A DNA stretch of 64,000 nt from Mimachlamys varia. Its lineage: Eukaryota > Mollusca > Bivalvia > Pectinida > Pectinidae. The first letter of the stretch is position 1; each line of letters begins with the position of its first letter. The notes beneath the pieces are model-generated. The model was not told where the DNA came from. It searched no databases and worked only from the letters and a program-made list of their open reading frames with translations. This document shows positions 11,519 through 23,335 of the stretch, piece after piece. The position numbers were made by a program, and so were the translations under genes. The stretch covers positions 33,671,465-33,735,464 of the forward strand of contig OX392536.1 of assembly GCA_947623455.1 (NCBI GenBank). The letters run 5' to 3'.

Positions 11519-11849
11519 ACAATGGAATGCTATACAATATAATTATACTGACGCACATACTAACTGTTATATATGACAAAGTTAAACGCACGTTACAATG
11601 CATCTCAACTATAAAGAAATGCATAGTTGGACATTTAATACGTAATTCTAAACTACAGTAAGACATGTACGTAAGTATCCGACAACTACACCAGGACAGT
11701 ACAGTAGATATTCAACAATAACACAAAATTATTCTTTTCAACAGGTGATATAGTGCATATCACAACAACATGACTACATAGTTAAACACATACAGTATAC
11801 TACTCCACCCCGAAAGTACAACGGAGCAATACAACAAAACACAAATTCA
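11519..11849. other. non-coding stretch
   Basis: No gene. A TAGTTAAACACATACAGTATACT word near 11780 weakly resembles the 44-bp minisatellite at 12273. Confidence 0.4.
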
Positions 11850-12152
11850 GAAATATGACCAACTTTTATGGTCGCCATCTTTGTCTCATTGAGAAATATG
11901 TTGGATCTTAATGTGATATAAAGATGGACATTTTTGAGTGTGCTCATTAATAGTGCTTACTTGGATATGACCAATATTTATATGGCGGGTGCCGTCGATG
12001 AAGCAGAAGACGCGTACTCTTCCCGAACACCTGGTCGTCTTCTCTTTTACTTTTACAAGGGTCTACATGTTGATATTTCCTTTTTTTCGCATTTTCCCCT
12101 AGTGAAATCAATTTTGATTATGGTTTTGTTGACGCTTCGGTATTCTCTAAGT
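11850..12152 (-). repeat. AGAATACC-family copy, minus strand
   Basis: Inverted copy running from the GCGACCATAAAA block (plus text TTTTATGGTCGCCATCTTTG) through GGCGGGTGCCGTCGATGAAG to the left terminus GTTGACGCTTCGGTATTCTC. The block with ATGAGAACCGAGTC is deleted. A 95-codon frame crossing it contains the family peptide VDEAEDAYSS, which is repeat sequence and not a gene. Confidence 0.88.
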
Positions 12153-12272
12153 TTTATTACCCTACATCACGTCTACAACATGACCATACAATTGAACGAA
12201 AACTACAGTACACACTTCTAAACAGAGTTATGAAGTAAAACATAAAATATAATCCCTCTTCATTACATCAGG

Positions 12273-12410
12273 ATCATACAGTTAAAAATACTGTAGTATA
12301 TCTCAACTACAATGGGATTATACAGTTATATATACTATAGTATATCACGACTACAATAGAATTATACAGTTAAACACATGTTAGAGTACTCTACAGGTTC
12401 AACTGGATTG
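12273..12410. repeat. 44-bp minisatellite, about three units
   Basis: TACAGTTAWAWATACTRTAG recurs at 12277, 12321 and 12365 with a period of 44 bp, each unit followed by a CTACAATRGRATTA block. The last unit is diverged. Non-coding. Confidence 0.8.
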
Positions 12411-12642
12411 TACAAAAGTACCTTCGTAGAATTCAAGACGAATTCTACTGATACAGAACCGGAATTTCGCTTTTTTCTTAATCATGGCTGACATCATGTC
12501 ATCATCCAACATATAATAAATGATTAAACAAAACCCAAAATAAAAACATAACATTTTGCTTTACGTGTTTACTTTTTACATTTTATATTTCATTGACTTC
12601 CTTGTTCATGGTTCATAGTACCCGACTTTCTGATAAAAAAAT

Positions 12643-12845
12643 AATCAGCGAATACCTAGACGTCAACAAAACCATAATCCGAACACAAACTCGATTAAAC
12701 TAGCTAAATATGAACACAATGGAAACATGGATATCCCTGCAAAACTACAAGATAATAAGAAGTGGTGTTCCGGAAGAGTAAGCGTCCTTTGCTTCATCGA
12801 CAACATCTGCCATGTAAATCTTGGTCATGTCCAAGTAAATATCAA
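12643..12845 (+). repeat. AGAATACC-family copy, left half
   Basis: ATCAGCGAATACCTAGACGTC starts the copy, followed by CAAAACCATAATCCGAACAC, TGTTCCGGAAGAGTAAGCG and CCATGTAAATCTTGGTCATG. It ends after CAAGTAAATATCAAC. Small internal deletions relative to the copy at 39016. Confidence 0.85.
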
Positions 12846-13585
12846 CTGGTGCTTCTATTAATGTATTGCTCCTATTGACGTTTTCTAAATGTTGATATCT
12901 CAACTTATGAGACCTCGGTTGTGATATGGTTAACTGTTATTTCGGATATAGTAATACGAGGCAGTATTTGCTCGGGGGATTTGCAGAGTGTTTGCTTAAT
13001 GTCAATTTGTTTATTCAGTGTTGGTGACTCAAACACACAATTTGGAAACTGATTCCATGTTTTCACGATATGATTGGATAGTATGATAGTTATCTACGAC
13101 AATATCGTTCTTTGATATGTAATAAGTGTATACCTCAGTCATGTGAACCGTAACCCTCCATATCCCAGGGTTCCGTGGTGGGCAGACCAAAATGTGATTA
13201 TGTCTGGATAAGATACTTGTTAACTGAGGAGCTGATTTGGTCGCTCTATGTCCTAAAGTGTGTTTGTTTGTTTTGCCATTGATGACCAAAAGTAATTACA
13301 CAGTTACAAGTATTGCAAGTTTGCTTATTAATGGACAAGTATTGTTTTATGTTTGCTATGTAACCTTTCTCTCCAACAAAGTCACCAATAAGGGGAATAT
13401 CACACCAGTTTAACTGTGTATATATAATAATTTCAAATTGTTGATAGTTATGTCCATATACTTACGGTTTGACATTATGTCTAAATATGGAAATAATAGG
13501 ATATTTCTGGCCATGTTTATCCTTACATAAATAGTTTTATATTTATGTTCCCGTAAACCATGTACATACATGCATATAAATACAC
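12846..13585. other. non-coding stretch, nothing recognised
   Basis: An 86-codon minus frame (13029-13289) has no splice context or family resemblance. No other signal. Confidence 0.4.
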
Positions 13586-13642
13586 TACCCCCTACCCCCC
13601 CTACCCCCCCTACCCCCCTACCCCCCTCCCTATCCCCCCCTG
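13586..13642. repeat. C-rich (CCCCCTA)n tract, G-quadruplex potential on minus strand
   Basis: Runs of 5-7 C separated by TA or CTAC, about six runs in ~55 bp (ACCCCCTACCCCCC, then CTACCCCCC repeats). On the minus strand these are GGGGGTA runs able to form G-quadruplexes. The motif is not the metazoan telomere repeat TTAGGG. Confidence 0.85.
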
Positions 13643-14335
13643 CTATATATAAATATATTCCGTCTGATGTTCATATGCAGGAATATCATTCTCAGTATAT
13701 TTCCCCATACAATCAAATATGAATTCAACAGTTTTGTTGGAGCGCTTTTTGGTCATTTTCCATCCCTGAAGAGTATCCACCATTGTTGTTCTGGGACAGA
13801 CATCGCTGAAATATCTACCAGTGTTATACTTGTTGGTCCCGCTGGTCAGGTCCTAAAGGTAACATACACAGGTCACAATTTTGGTTTGCCTTGAACTTAT
13901 GAAGGTCATTGCAACATTGTGTTTTGAAAATGTAATCAACAATGTTAAAAGTTAAAGAACGACAAACGACGGGCGAAAACGTATGGCAATGACTCACATA
14001 AACCAGCATGCGACCGAATGGATTATTCCAATACGGATATACCATTATAAAACTATTTTAAAGCCAGACATCATACATATTGTAATTGACGTCTCTGTCG
14101 TGCAGACGTAATAAGGATGAGATTTCCGTTTTACATTTACAATATTTTCCTTGTAAATCAACAAGCGAAAAAAAAACACCAGCTAAATAAACAACCTTCA
14201 GTTACAAATGTGATTTGGAAAAGAATCCAAACAAAAGAAATATTGTGTTTTCAGTTCTGAAATTAGGTTCTGTTCCTCAAACATCTTAATGGAAAAACAG
14301 AATTCATTGTATATTTCTAAATTTTCAAAACGCTT
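13643..14335. other. non-coding stretch, nothing recognised
   Basis: Overlapping plus and minus frames of ~75 codons (13667-14045) have no coding signature. Confidence 0.4.
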
Positions 14336-14490
14336 AACAGAATGTTTACATGGCGGTTGTCGTCGATGAAGCAGAAGACGCTTCCTCTTTTGGAACACCT
14401 GTTCTTATTCTCTTGCACTTTTACAAATGTTTCCATATAAATATTTTTATATTTTATATTTTTACCCCAGTTTAATCGATAAATCGGTTT
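14336..14490 (-). repeat. AGAATACC-family fragment, minus strand
   Basis: Plus text reads TACATGGCGGTTGTCGTCGA, TGAAGCAGAAGACGC, GGAACACCTGTTCTTATTCTC and finally CCCAGTTTAATCGAT. The left terminus proper has been lost or has diverged. Confidence 0.75.
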
Positions 14491-15635
14491 TACATTTTTT
14501 ACATTTTGATATGTATATTACGATTGCATCAAGCGTTTGCATTAGATCTAGAGTTCAAATATAAACGCAGTATTTGGTTGTGAATGTGTTATTATAAACG
14601 GTAATACTTATAATATATCATAAAACAGTGACACGTTTTCATTACCAACAATACTTTATTGTGTTTTCGAGAATTTAAAACCATCGCTCAAACCACAACA
14701 TTACCTACCCGCGGTATTAAACATCAATCTTACCCCCTTGCGAAATATTTAGCAAGTCTGACTCGTGTTAAAACTCATTTATTATTACATCCACTGCACT
14801 TATTCATAACAATTCAATATATATCTAATTAGTATGTATCTAGTTTCATCGCTAAGAGATTACAATACCCGCCAGGTGTTATTTCCACTGGGAACCTTCA
14901 TAATGATTGGTGTATTTTTACGATTATTAATCCCCGGGTGGGCAGTTTTAAAATATCCCCCATTTCGACCCCGTATAGGAGGGTTAGCCCCCTACCTACG
15001 GCGAAGACCAACAGCAGCGGCTAGGCATTCGGTTGCATACATTGAGGTTTTTTAGTACAATACTTGGTATTTTCCAAATCTTATGTGTTTAGCTGGTGAC
15101 CCGCACGACTTATTCCACGGTACGAATTCGGTCAATAATAGAATAAAAGAAACCTCGTTTATTACTTCCTTACAGGAAATAATCGCACGATCGTTTTATA
15201 AATTGAAAGATAATTAAAGACAATTCTATTGTTGGAGAAATATAAAGACCTGTCTTAGTGTGTGGTTATTATATACGTACCATACACAATTTAATCGTGG
15301 TTTTTTTTCTTTCTCGTTTCCCACAGTGCCAGTTTACCTGAGCTGTATGAATTGTCCTGGCAGTCAATGAACGTAGATCAAGGACATTCAAACAGGTCGA
15401 CGTAAAACTATTCAGATTTTACTATTGCTTTTTCGCGTGATACGACCAACACTAATCACGCTTTCGACACGTTTGACAGCCCAGCATAGTCGATACACAT
15501 AGATGGCATATGCTTGTTCATTCTGAACAGCTCAATAGTTTACCACTTCGTTATAATAATATGGATATATACATTATCTATTCAGCAAAATCACAGTTAA
15601 CCATTAATGCGAACTAGAAATAATGAAAAAAAAAA
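14491..15635. other. non-coding stretch with a GC-richer patch at 14870-15050
   Basis: The patch (TTAATCCCCGGGTGGGCAG, TTAGCCCCCTACCTACGGCG) stands out from the surrounding AT-rich DNA and carries a 73-codon plus frame (14834-15055). It may be a diverged mobile element or an exon. I cannot assign it to a family. Confidence 0.3.
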
Positions 15636-15800
15636 CAAAAAACAGAGAATACCTTATAATTACGGTGTCAACAGATTTCGTGAAATATGTTTTTCAGCAA
15701 ACACATTTACAATACCGAAGCGCCAACAAAACAATAATTACAACTTAAAATTGATAAACCTAGGGACAAAATATTTACAAAGGGAATATTTACACGCAGA
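15636..15800 (+). repeat. AGAATACC-family copy interrupted by a 57-bp block
   Basis: The left end CAGAGAATACC is followed by a ~57-bp insert (starts TTATAATTACGGTGTCAAC) and then AATACCGAAGCGCCAACAAAAC, so AATACC occurs on both sides. The same 57-bp block precedes the copy at 48672. The rest of the copy is a diverged left half. Confidence 0.7.
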
Positions 15801-17900
15801 TTTAGATGGATTTCCAAACATGGTACATGTAGATAACCTTTGATTGTTAATTCTTCACAGTACATCTGTCCATCACTTTATTGAATAACAGCCTCGTTAA
15901 TACAAGTTCTTTGTTTGTCATGGTTAACCATACGTCTGAACTAGAAACAACAAAACAAACATGACACATGTACACCGCCTTATCGGTAGTAAAGATAATC
16001 CTCACAGTCGCACCTAAATGCAAGACGGGGTTATCAAGCAGATTGCCACACATTTTCCGCATCTTGTGCAACGCATCTTGCCATTTCCAACAAAACAAAG
16101 AAACTTTATACAAATGGCGTTGAGACAAGACATATTCACATTTGCAATAAATGTAAAATATCGCCTAGTGCGGAGAAAGGGATGTGTATTGGAAGCTGAA
16201 ATAGATATACTGCCTGTAAACAAGAAAGTTATTTTCAAATCTTTGTTTCCTTTTTTATCTGTATATTGTGACACAGCGTATTTTACAACAATATCTTGGA
16301 AAAGATCGAATTGATGGATAACTGGACAGTCACTTCCTTGTAAACCCCAAATAATGAAAGAATTGCCGTAAACAGTAATTTTAACTGGGTTAAAAATCAG
16401 TATTTATGAAATGAGCACTGCTTATTCATTAGATATTGTTAGATATGAGGATCATACTCTCTCAGTATCCTTACGATGGCTATAGTGAAACATTGTAACT
16501 TTTATTTATACAGATTAATTAGTAAACCACGATTTAACCAAATTACATATATAAAACTGATTTTTATCTTGAAAATAGACTTTGTATATTTCTATAAAAA
16601 ATGATATTATATCTGGACATATATTTTACGGTAGTGGTGCTGGAAATACATCAGTATAATAACTCCTACAACTCAACCCATGCTTTCACAGACAAACAAG
16701 ACGACACAGATTCAAAAACAGATTATCCCGACAACAGAACAGACTAATGATTAAGTAAAACTTAAGTAGAGAATATAAACCTTACCTGTCCAAACCCCTT
16801 TCACAAAAAGGAAACAATGGCTAATGCTACAAAATGTAAAGCCATTGATCAAGTTATTGATCAGCTTGGATATATGTATAAGGTAACACATCTGACAAAG
16901 GATTTCGCGATAGTAAAAGTTATCAAATTACAGAGGATACCACCATCATTGGAGTTGGTTGATTACTGAATTAATGTACGAATCTACGGAAAATAGTAAC
17001 TGTTTCTATCATAACACAAACACATATCATTTCAAACTCCACGAAATTACTTCAAAGGAATTATTTCATAAACAGTGACGTTATTTATCGGTTATTCGTG
17101 TTATTCAAAAACATGTGACCCATGTTTACTAAGATTTATACCGAAAGTAACACTTAACAATAAACGTGTATAGCAATACAATTGAACAATCAGAAATGCC
17201 CTATCTATTTTGTTCGAGATGTTTAAAGTAAAATCAATGACATGAACGAACTGCATAAATTACAATAGTAACAGGAACATATTATATATATATATATTAT
17301 AAGATTATATGTTAACTGTCTGACACCAACGCATGATGTGAGGAATTTGTATTTTAGTATAATATTATGTACAAAAATGTGTATTAGATTGTTTCGTTTA
17401 TGTAAGGTAGATATAATATCTTACAGCTAGCAGGTAAGGTTTATAATGTATGGTGCAATCATTACTCTTTTTTTATTTCAATAATAATTTAAATTTCATT
17501 TCCTATATAATTAATCAATGCATGTGTAGATAGCATTAAACTTTAACAATACTCTTCAGAAATAAGAAAATTGAAAGAGAAGAGAAAAAATAATCTTCAT
17601 AACAAAAGAAGAGACAAAGCTCAACTAAATAAAACCGAAGCGAATCGATTCGGTTAGTAACGTTTTAGACAAAACAGACAAAACGTTATAGTTCGTTTAG
17701 ATCACCAAGAGCTCAAATAATACAAATCCACATGTAGGTCATTTCACTACATTTAACATGAAGCGTATGCAGTTGTTTGTGTTTCATTTTCGCCCATGAT
17801 GATAAGGCATTGGGATTGAACAGGCAGAGCCAACTCCCAACATTTTTGTATAGGACAAAAGAAATTGATAGAAATGAAATATATTTTTCTACACCATGCA
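15801..17900. other. AT-rich stretch, no gene supported
   Basis: Mutually antisense frames of 86-98 codons at 15847-16314 overlap one another and show no splice signals. A (TA)n microsatellite lies at about 17282-17300. A 46-bp segment on the minus strand (about 16785-16830) has acceptor-like TTTTGTAG and donor GACAG|GTAAGG, but it is too short to call. Confidence 0.4.
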
Positions 17901-18904
17901 GATTGACTTTCTAGCGCATTCATCCTCTTCGGGGCTCTTCAGGAAAGTTTTATTTTAAAAAGGACAAGATCATGACGTCATAAACAAAGTGACGTCATTA
18001 TACACATACATCTTTTTGCATGTTCACAAGTCATGTTTATAAAGTGGCGCATTTTTTATATGGCCTGTTCAAATTTGGTTTTAATATTTTTATAAATTGG
18101 TCTTCTTTCTTTTCTAATAAAACGGTGTCAGACGAATGTAATTATCAAACCTAGAGCATGTTAGCATTTGCTTCAAATTTTAAGGTTGTCCTCTACTAAG
18201 TAAAGCAGTGTGGTTATTAAAATCTTTTTCATACGGCTGATACTTCGGTTCAACTCTTCACATTTGTTTTCACTATTTTACATAGAAGACGACAACCTAA
18301 AACTTTGAAGCAAATGCTAACATGCCATAAGTTTGATCATTTTGGTTTAAGCACCGGGGTGTCAACATTTAAGACACCTCGATGCGGTACTTGCCCTGTT
18401 AGTATTGAATGATAAAAAAAGTACATATATGTTTAAAAATGGCTTACAGTTCACATTAAAAGCTAATAAGAATTGTAAATCAAAATGTGTGATATATGCC
18501 ATTATTTGTTCTAGGTGTGATGATTGTTATTTTGGTCAAACTAGTAATGAACTTAGAACAATAATGCCTGTACATAGGCAACAAACTAAGACTGATTTGT
18601 TGCGAACATTGTATTTAAATAAACATATTCATGAATGTGCCGGTTATCAGTTTAATGTTATACTTTTTATATCAATTACATTCATCTGACACCATCTTAT
18701 TAGAAAAGAAAGAGGACCCATCTTATTAGAAAAGAAAGAGGACCAACTTATAAAAATATTAAATCCAAATTTGAACAGACCATAGACAAATTGCGCCACT
18801 TTGTAAACATGATTTGTGAACATATGTGTATTGTGACGTCACTTTTTAAAAATAAAACTTTTCTGAAGAGCCCCGAAGAGGGTGAAAGCGCTAGAAAGTC
18901 AGTC
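17901..18904 (+). mobile_element. fold-back Penelope-like element with GIY-YIG endonuclease remnant
   Basis: About 1.0 kb. The left arm (17901-18205) is an inverted copy of the right part (18277-18345 plus 18665-18904), with ~70 bp of unpaired centre. The left arm lacks the endonuclease block. Both ends carry TGAAGAGCCCCGAAGAGG followed by GCTAGAAAGTC. Between the arms lies a broken reading frame with the C-terminal endonuclease of Penelope-like elements. Inverted, truncated head-to-head copies are typical of that retroelement class. The reverse transcriptase part is absent. No clear target-site duplication was seen. Confidence 0.75.
18345..18785 (+). pseudogene. Penelope-like element GIY-YIG endonuclease, frameshifted
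   Basis: Upstream frame: FKTPRCGTCPVSIE, with the Cys-containing CGTC motif that precedes the endonuclease in these elements, ending at TGA 18410-18412. After a shift the frame at 18405-18689 reads NGLQFTLKAN, CVIYAIICSRC and YFGQTSNELR, then HRQQ. These correspond to the GIY and YIG motifs and the following conserved His/Gln region. A perfect 26-bp tandem duplication (18693-18718 and 18719-18744) causes a second shift. The tail LLEKKEDQLIKILNPNLN ends at TAG 18783-18785. The multiple breaks mean it is inactive. Confidence 0.8.
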
Positions 18905-20104
18905 GTCTTGCTTTTATTTATTTATTTTATCTACTTTACTACCAACACATGGAGATAATCTGTTATTTACATTTTTATATAGTTTGTGGAATTTGGTAAA
19001 TATGATACATACAGATGTCAATTTTAGCACTATAAATTATGAAAAACTCCTTTATAATATAGACAACAGAAAAATAATTGCCAACATAACGTGGACATTG
19101 TGACACACTTTTTTAAAGACAATCTTTCTAATGTATATAATGTCTTTCAATTAGTCCGTTTATGACCAAACAAAGAGTTTAATTCGTTTAATTCTAGTTT
19201 TTAATCTTATACGGCACTACCTCGATGTGTATATGATATCACATGTCCCAGGGTTTAAAATAAGTAAGTTATTATGTGAATCTATAGTCCGATAGCATTA
19301 CCTTTACTCGGAATGAATGCCAGATGTATCCGTATACGATCATGTCAATACCTTTCTACAATCTACGTCAATGTCAGTATTGAAAGAATCAAAAACTCAA
19401 TCTCGTTGTATTTCTGTTACTACGTAGTAGGGTGTATATCGTAAAATCAATGTCATGCTCGATTGATTGTTTCTTGTTATGAATAATATAAACCCACAAC
19501 AAATTAATGACCATGACAGATATGTTTAACGTCGTATTGGGAAGACTTGTCTTCGTGCAGTGTATGGAGAGGAAATGATGAAAACAGCTGAATGATTAGT
19601 GACAAATACTGTATTTTTAAAGATATAGCATTTAATTGTTTTAGTATTGATTAAAGAAAGAGTTTATTCATAAACTTAGTAAATGGAGGCAACATTAAAG
19701 TGCGTTCATTTTAACCATCATTTTAAACACAACTATGGATTAAAACAAAACTGTGGAAAGACATAATATATTGTACATAAAATATATGACGACACTTATA
19801 CATAAGAAGTTTTCAGAATCAGTGTAGCACTTGTATATGAGATAAAACATGTGTAATCGCCCATAAACATGCAATTGCTTTGATCATCAACAAACAATAT
19901 ACAATTATATATTATATGAAAACATACACAAAACACGTTAAAATAATACAAACATACATACATGTAAGTGATCTGGAAATATTTTCCGAGCTCATCATTG
20001 CAGTTAATGGATCGAAATATGGAGAAATTCAACAGATGCATTGAACTCCTAAAGACACAGGTTAGATGGGGATACTTGACTCGCAGGAGAAGGCAAATTT
20101 GGGA
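18905..20104. other. AT-rich stretch, no gene supported
   Basis: A 73-codon plus frame (18882-19103) and the first part of a 141-codon minus frame (19796-20221) are hydrophobic AT-rich noise. The latter also runs through a repeat fragment at 20105. Confidence 0.4.
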
Positions 20105-20160
20105 ACAACAACTACACCCGCCATGTAAACTTTGGTCAAGTTCAAATAAAAGGTTATAGT
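20105..20160 (+). repeat. AGAATACC-family fragment (central block)
   Basis: CTACACCCGCCATGTAAAC, then TTTGGTCAAGTTCAAATAAA, matches the ACACCCGCCATGTAAATC and TTGGTCACATCCAAGTAAA block of the family. Confidence 0.6.
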
Positions 20161-20439
20161 GTTGTAGCACAGGAGTGTCTAGAAACCTTATGAGCATCAT
20201 TAAAAATCGTAGGGTATTCATAACGCAAAACGTTTAATTGGTTACTTTCAAAAAGACTAAAAAACATTGTTAAGTACAAAAGCATAAACATGGTACAAGA
20301 ATCAAGAGTTTGTCTTTAACGTCAAATATTTAATATAATACAACCTATAACTGTAAATCAATGGCTAACTTATACTCCGCCCCCACCTTTGCAATAAAAA
20401 CTTAATTATACAATGTTAATGATAAACACATTTTAATCG

Positions 20440-20745
20440 GCAGATATATCTTCACATCATTCCTGTGTAGTTTCATTGAAATTGGTTCACAGATTTTGGA
20501 ATATTTTTCCAGCCTTAATTTTCATACAAAAACCTGTTCATACTGACCTGGTTACCATGACAATTATACATCTGCATACAATAATCTGCATGAATATCTA
20601 CACATTGTCCCTAAAACCCATGTGAAACTTCAGTGAATTTGGTTTACTGGTTAGGAAGAGATTTCTAGGGAAAGGATTCCAACAAAAACCTGTTTATATG
20701 ACGTGGTTAGCATGGCAACCTCAATTTCTGTTAGGAAAACAAATA
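20440..20745 (+). repeat. dispersed repeat with two GGTTACCATG-type units
   Basis: Two diverged units: ACAAAAACCTGTTCATACTG with CTGGTTACCATGACAA, and ACAAAAACCTGTTTATATG with GTGGTTAGCATGGCAAC. Each is preceded by a TTTCATTGAAATTGGTT-like or CTTCAGTGAATTTGGTT-like block. The same order occurs at 44440-44600. The text strongly resembles a dispersed repeat I associate with marine invertebrate genomes. Class unknown. Confidence 0.6.
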
Positions 20746-22349
20746 TGCAAAACAAATGAGTATGGTAGTGTTATTATTGCGACCAAAACAAAACGATTTG
20801 CATCCCTGACACCATTGTGAGGAAGTTTGCTAATCACAAATGCAAATATAACATGACAAAATTCCAGTGACCTTATCCCAACGGCATTAACAGTTCAACC
20901 TGTCACCTTAAATCTACTGTATGAGTTTTGTATTCCCAGGCAAAATGTTAAGCTACCAATGGGCAATAATCGGGAAATATCTAAATGGATGACCAAACAT
21001 CGCAAAGTCGTGTTCAAGAAATGAATACATGTACTAACAATTTTACGCAAATAATTGATGCATACTGCAGGAATACAATATTTCTAATTCCTGTTCGTTG
21101 CAATTTTGTTATGATACATGTATAATTCAAAAACTTCAATATAACGTTTAAATTTGATCATCGGAATGAAACAACTAAACATTCGAATTTCGATTTCTTA
21201 AATACATTGACGAAATTTAAATAAAATTTTCTATGATATATGTAAAGTCAATTAAAGACAAGTATTGCAAAGACAACCATAGAGGTTGTTTGTTTATATC
21301 GAATAATGTATAATGTTAGAATGCGAAACTGTTTACTGAGCTCGTAGACCAGTACATAATCTTTCTTGATATTTATAAATATAAATCGGTTAAACTTTTA
21401 TGTTGAATACTTTGGCGGTAATATTAAATTTCCAACATATAAATCGCGTGCAATGTTGGTTCTTGTTATTTTTATTACAACAACTTTACGGTGAACTCGA
21501 TGCTGATTATCGTTATAATGTACTCTAGTATGACGCATAGAATATATCACTGGTCTGGGTGTAGACAGAAAAAAACACGATACCATAATCAGGGAAGATA
21601 AATGTGTCAGACAGATGTAACCTGGTCAGTCTGTGGAATATCAGGCACAACCTTCCATAATATAGGCACACACTGGACATTCGCATTGAAGTTTTACTTT
21701 TATAGGGCAGCATCCGTGAGTATGGTGTTTTGAAGTCAATCAGTATGACGAAATCAACACGTATTCACTGTATTAATATTTTATTAATATTAAATAAGGT
21801 TCTCGATGTAATGAGAAAAATGCAAATATTCACAAACAATAGTACAGTAATTGAACCCGACATCTTTCGATTATATTGCAAATATAATTACTTTTTACTA
21901 ATTTCCCATCACAATGACCATTTCATAAGAGTGCCAATCACATGAGCATGTATCCATGATGTACGTTAAGTAAAGCTCGTTAATAATTTGTCGTTATAAA
22001 GAGGGTCTGTGACAGAATAGAGACATTAAAATAAATTCCTAACAAAAAGAGGGGAACAGGAACCATGCAATATGTTGGTGGTGAACGAGCTGGCCAATAC
22101 AACGTGTTACATTTTATCACGGTATCAATTATTCTATTATAGATATAGAGTCAATAATACCAGTGTAGTACTATTTTTATCAAAGATAATAATACTAATT
22201 CGAAGTTTGGATATACTTTTTTATCACAACCTAGTTCGTTGGTCGTCTCAAAATGGTCCAAACATTATTTTCCGTAGTTCTAGGACTTCAAAAACCAGCC
22301 AATATTAGTTTCAAATTTCCGGGGAGAAAAGAGCCGGTGCTGCTATTTG
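20746..22349. other. AT-rich stretch, no gene supported
   Basis: Overlapping frames of 60-78 codons (21398-21713 minus, 21730-22308 plus) show no splice context or family motif. Confidence 0.4.
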
Positions 22350-22542
22350 GGAACTTACAGTTGACATACTACAATCTTTTGCAATGGCCAACTAAAAACA
22401 GCTGAAAAGACCGGAACAAGCGGGATAACATACACGTATCTTGCTCAAAACACAACACAGTGCCCTGTCTCGGCGACTCGAACCTGTAACTCATCGATCA
22501 TGGACCCGGCGTCCTACCACTGAACTACCGTACTTCCTATGC
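22350..22542 (-). mobile_element. tRNA-Met-like SINE, minus strand
   Basis: The minus strand has a complete pol III promoter: A box TAGTTCAGTGG (fits TRGYNNARNNG) and B box GGTTCGAGTC, in a tRNA-like head with CAT at the anticodon position (GGGTCCATGATC). The body TGTTGTGTTTTGAGCAAGATACG and GTTCCGGTCTTTTCAGCTG matches the body of the SINE at 62109-62262, so the two are one family. No A-rich tail or target-site duplication was identified. Confidence 0.75.
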
Positions 22543-23129
22543 AAAAAAACTCACATGTGTTTATTATTTCTTCTATTATGATTGTATTTTTTTAATTCCG
22601 CGTTTTGCTCTTAAATAAGTCAATACATACTTTGAAAAATATCAATTTCAATCACTTTGATTGTAAAGTTGAAGCAATAGATCCACAATCTCATAACGAA
22701 CAACAGAATATAATTTAATAACATAGAGTAAACAACTACCAAATGTTCTATTTGAACACGAAACACCGGAACAGAATCGAAGATCTGTTGATAGGTTCCG
22801 TTTTAGATCAATGTTCCCCGATAAATAAATCTGCAATTTCACTGGTAAAATATTCATTTTTTTCAACATTTTTATTTTTAAAATCATCAAATCTTTGTTG
22901 CCACCTGAGAATAAATCCACGACATGGACAACATGAAAATAACTGCTACCTGATAAACGTTTGGCACCGTATGCACCCTTAAACAGGTAAAAAATAGTCT
23001 TTTACATGTCTGCCAAAACCCCAATAAACGCCTGCCTTTCTGATTGAGAATAGTGCTCAATTGTTCAGGCCACACTTTGAAACAAAACATGAACAGTGTG
23101 TTGGTGGTAATCTATAAGATGTTGGTGTG
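22543..23129. other. non-coding stretch
   Basis: Frames of 67-90 codons on both strands overlap one another. No gene or repeat is supported. Confidence 0.4.
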
Positions 23130-23335
23130 AAGCACGCCGGGCTGGCCGAGTGCTACATGGACTCTGGGGCTCTACACCTTGACGTGTAGACACGGATCAA
23201 TGCACGAGTGATCCTGTCCAGAAATGTTATAAATATTTGTTATCATACGTTTGTCTCGGTAAGGCCATTGCTTGTATAACCGAGGCAGCCCGCTTCACAG
23301 CCAACCCATCGGCCACAAGAGAAAAACCAAGCGCA
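23130..23335 (+). repeat. possible tRNA-related SINE
   Basis: GGCTGGCCGAGTGCTACATGG resembles a tRNA 5' half of the Leu/Ser type, and ACGGATCAATGC fits a B box (GATCAATGC). It is followed by a GC-richer body ending CCACAAGAGAAAAACC. Only one copy was seen (a weak partial echo at 2125-2200), so the SINE assignment is tentative. Confidence 0.35.

Noticed and set aside
13586..13642. telomere-like array
   Set aside because: Units are CCCCCTA of variable C length, not CCCTAA, and there are only about six.
19796..20221. 141-codon minus frame, longest in the window
   Set aside because: Runs through an AGAATACC fragment and AT-rich DNA. Composition is noise-like.
22467..22542. functional tRNA gene on the minus strand
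   Set aside because: A and B boxes are present, but the acceptor stem does not pair and a SINE body follows. It is the head of a SINE.
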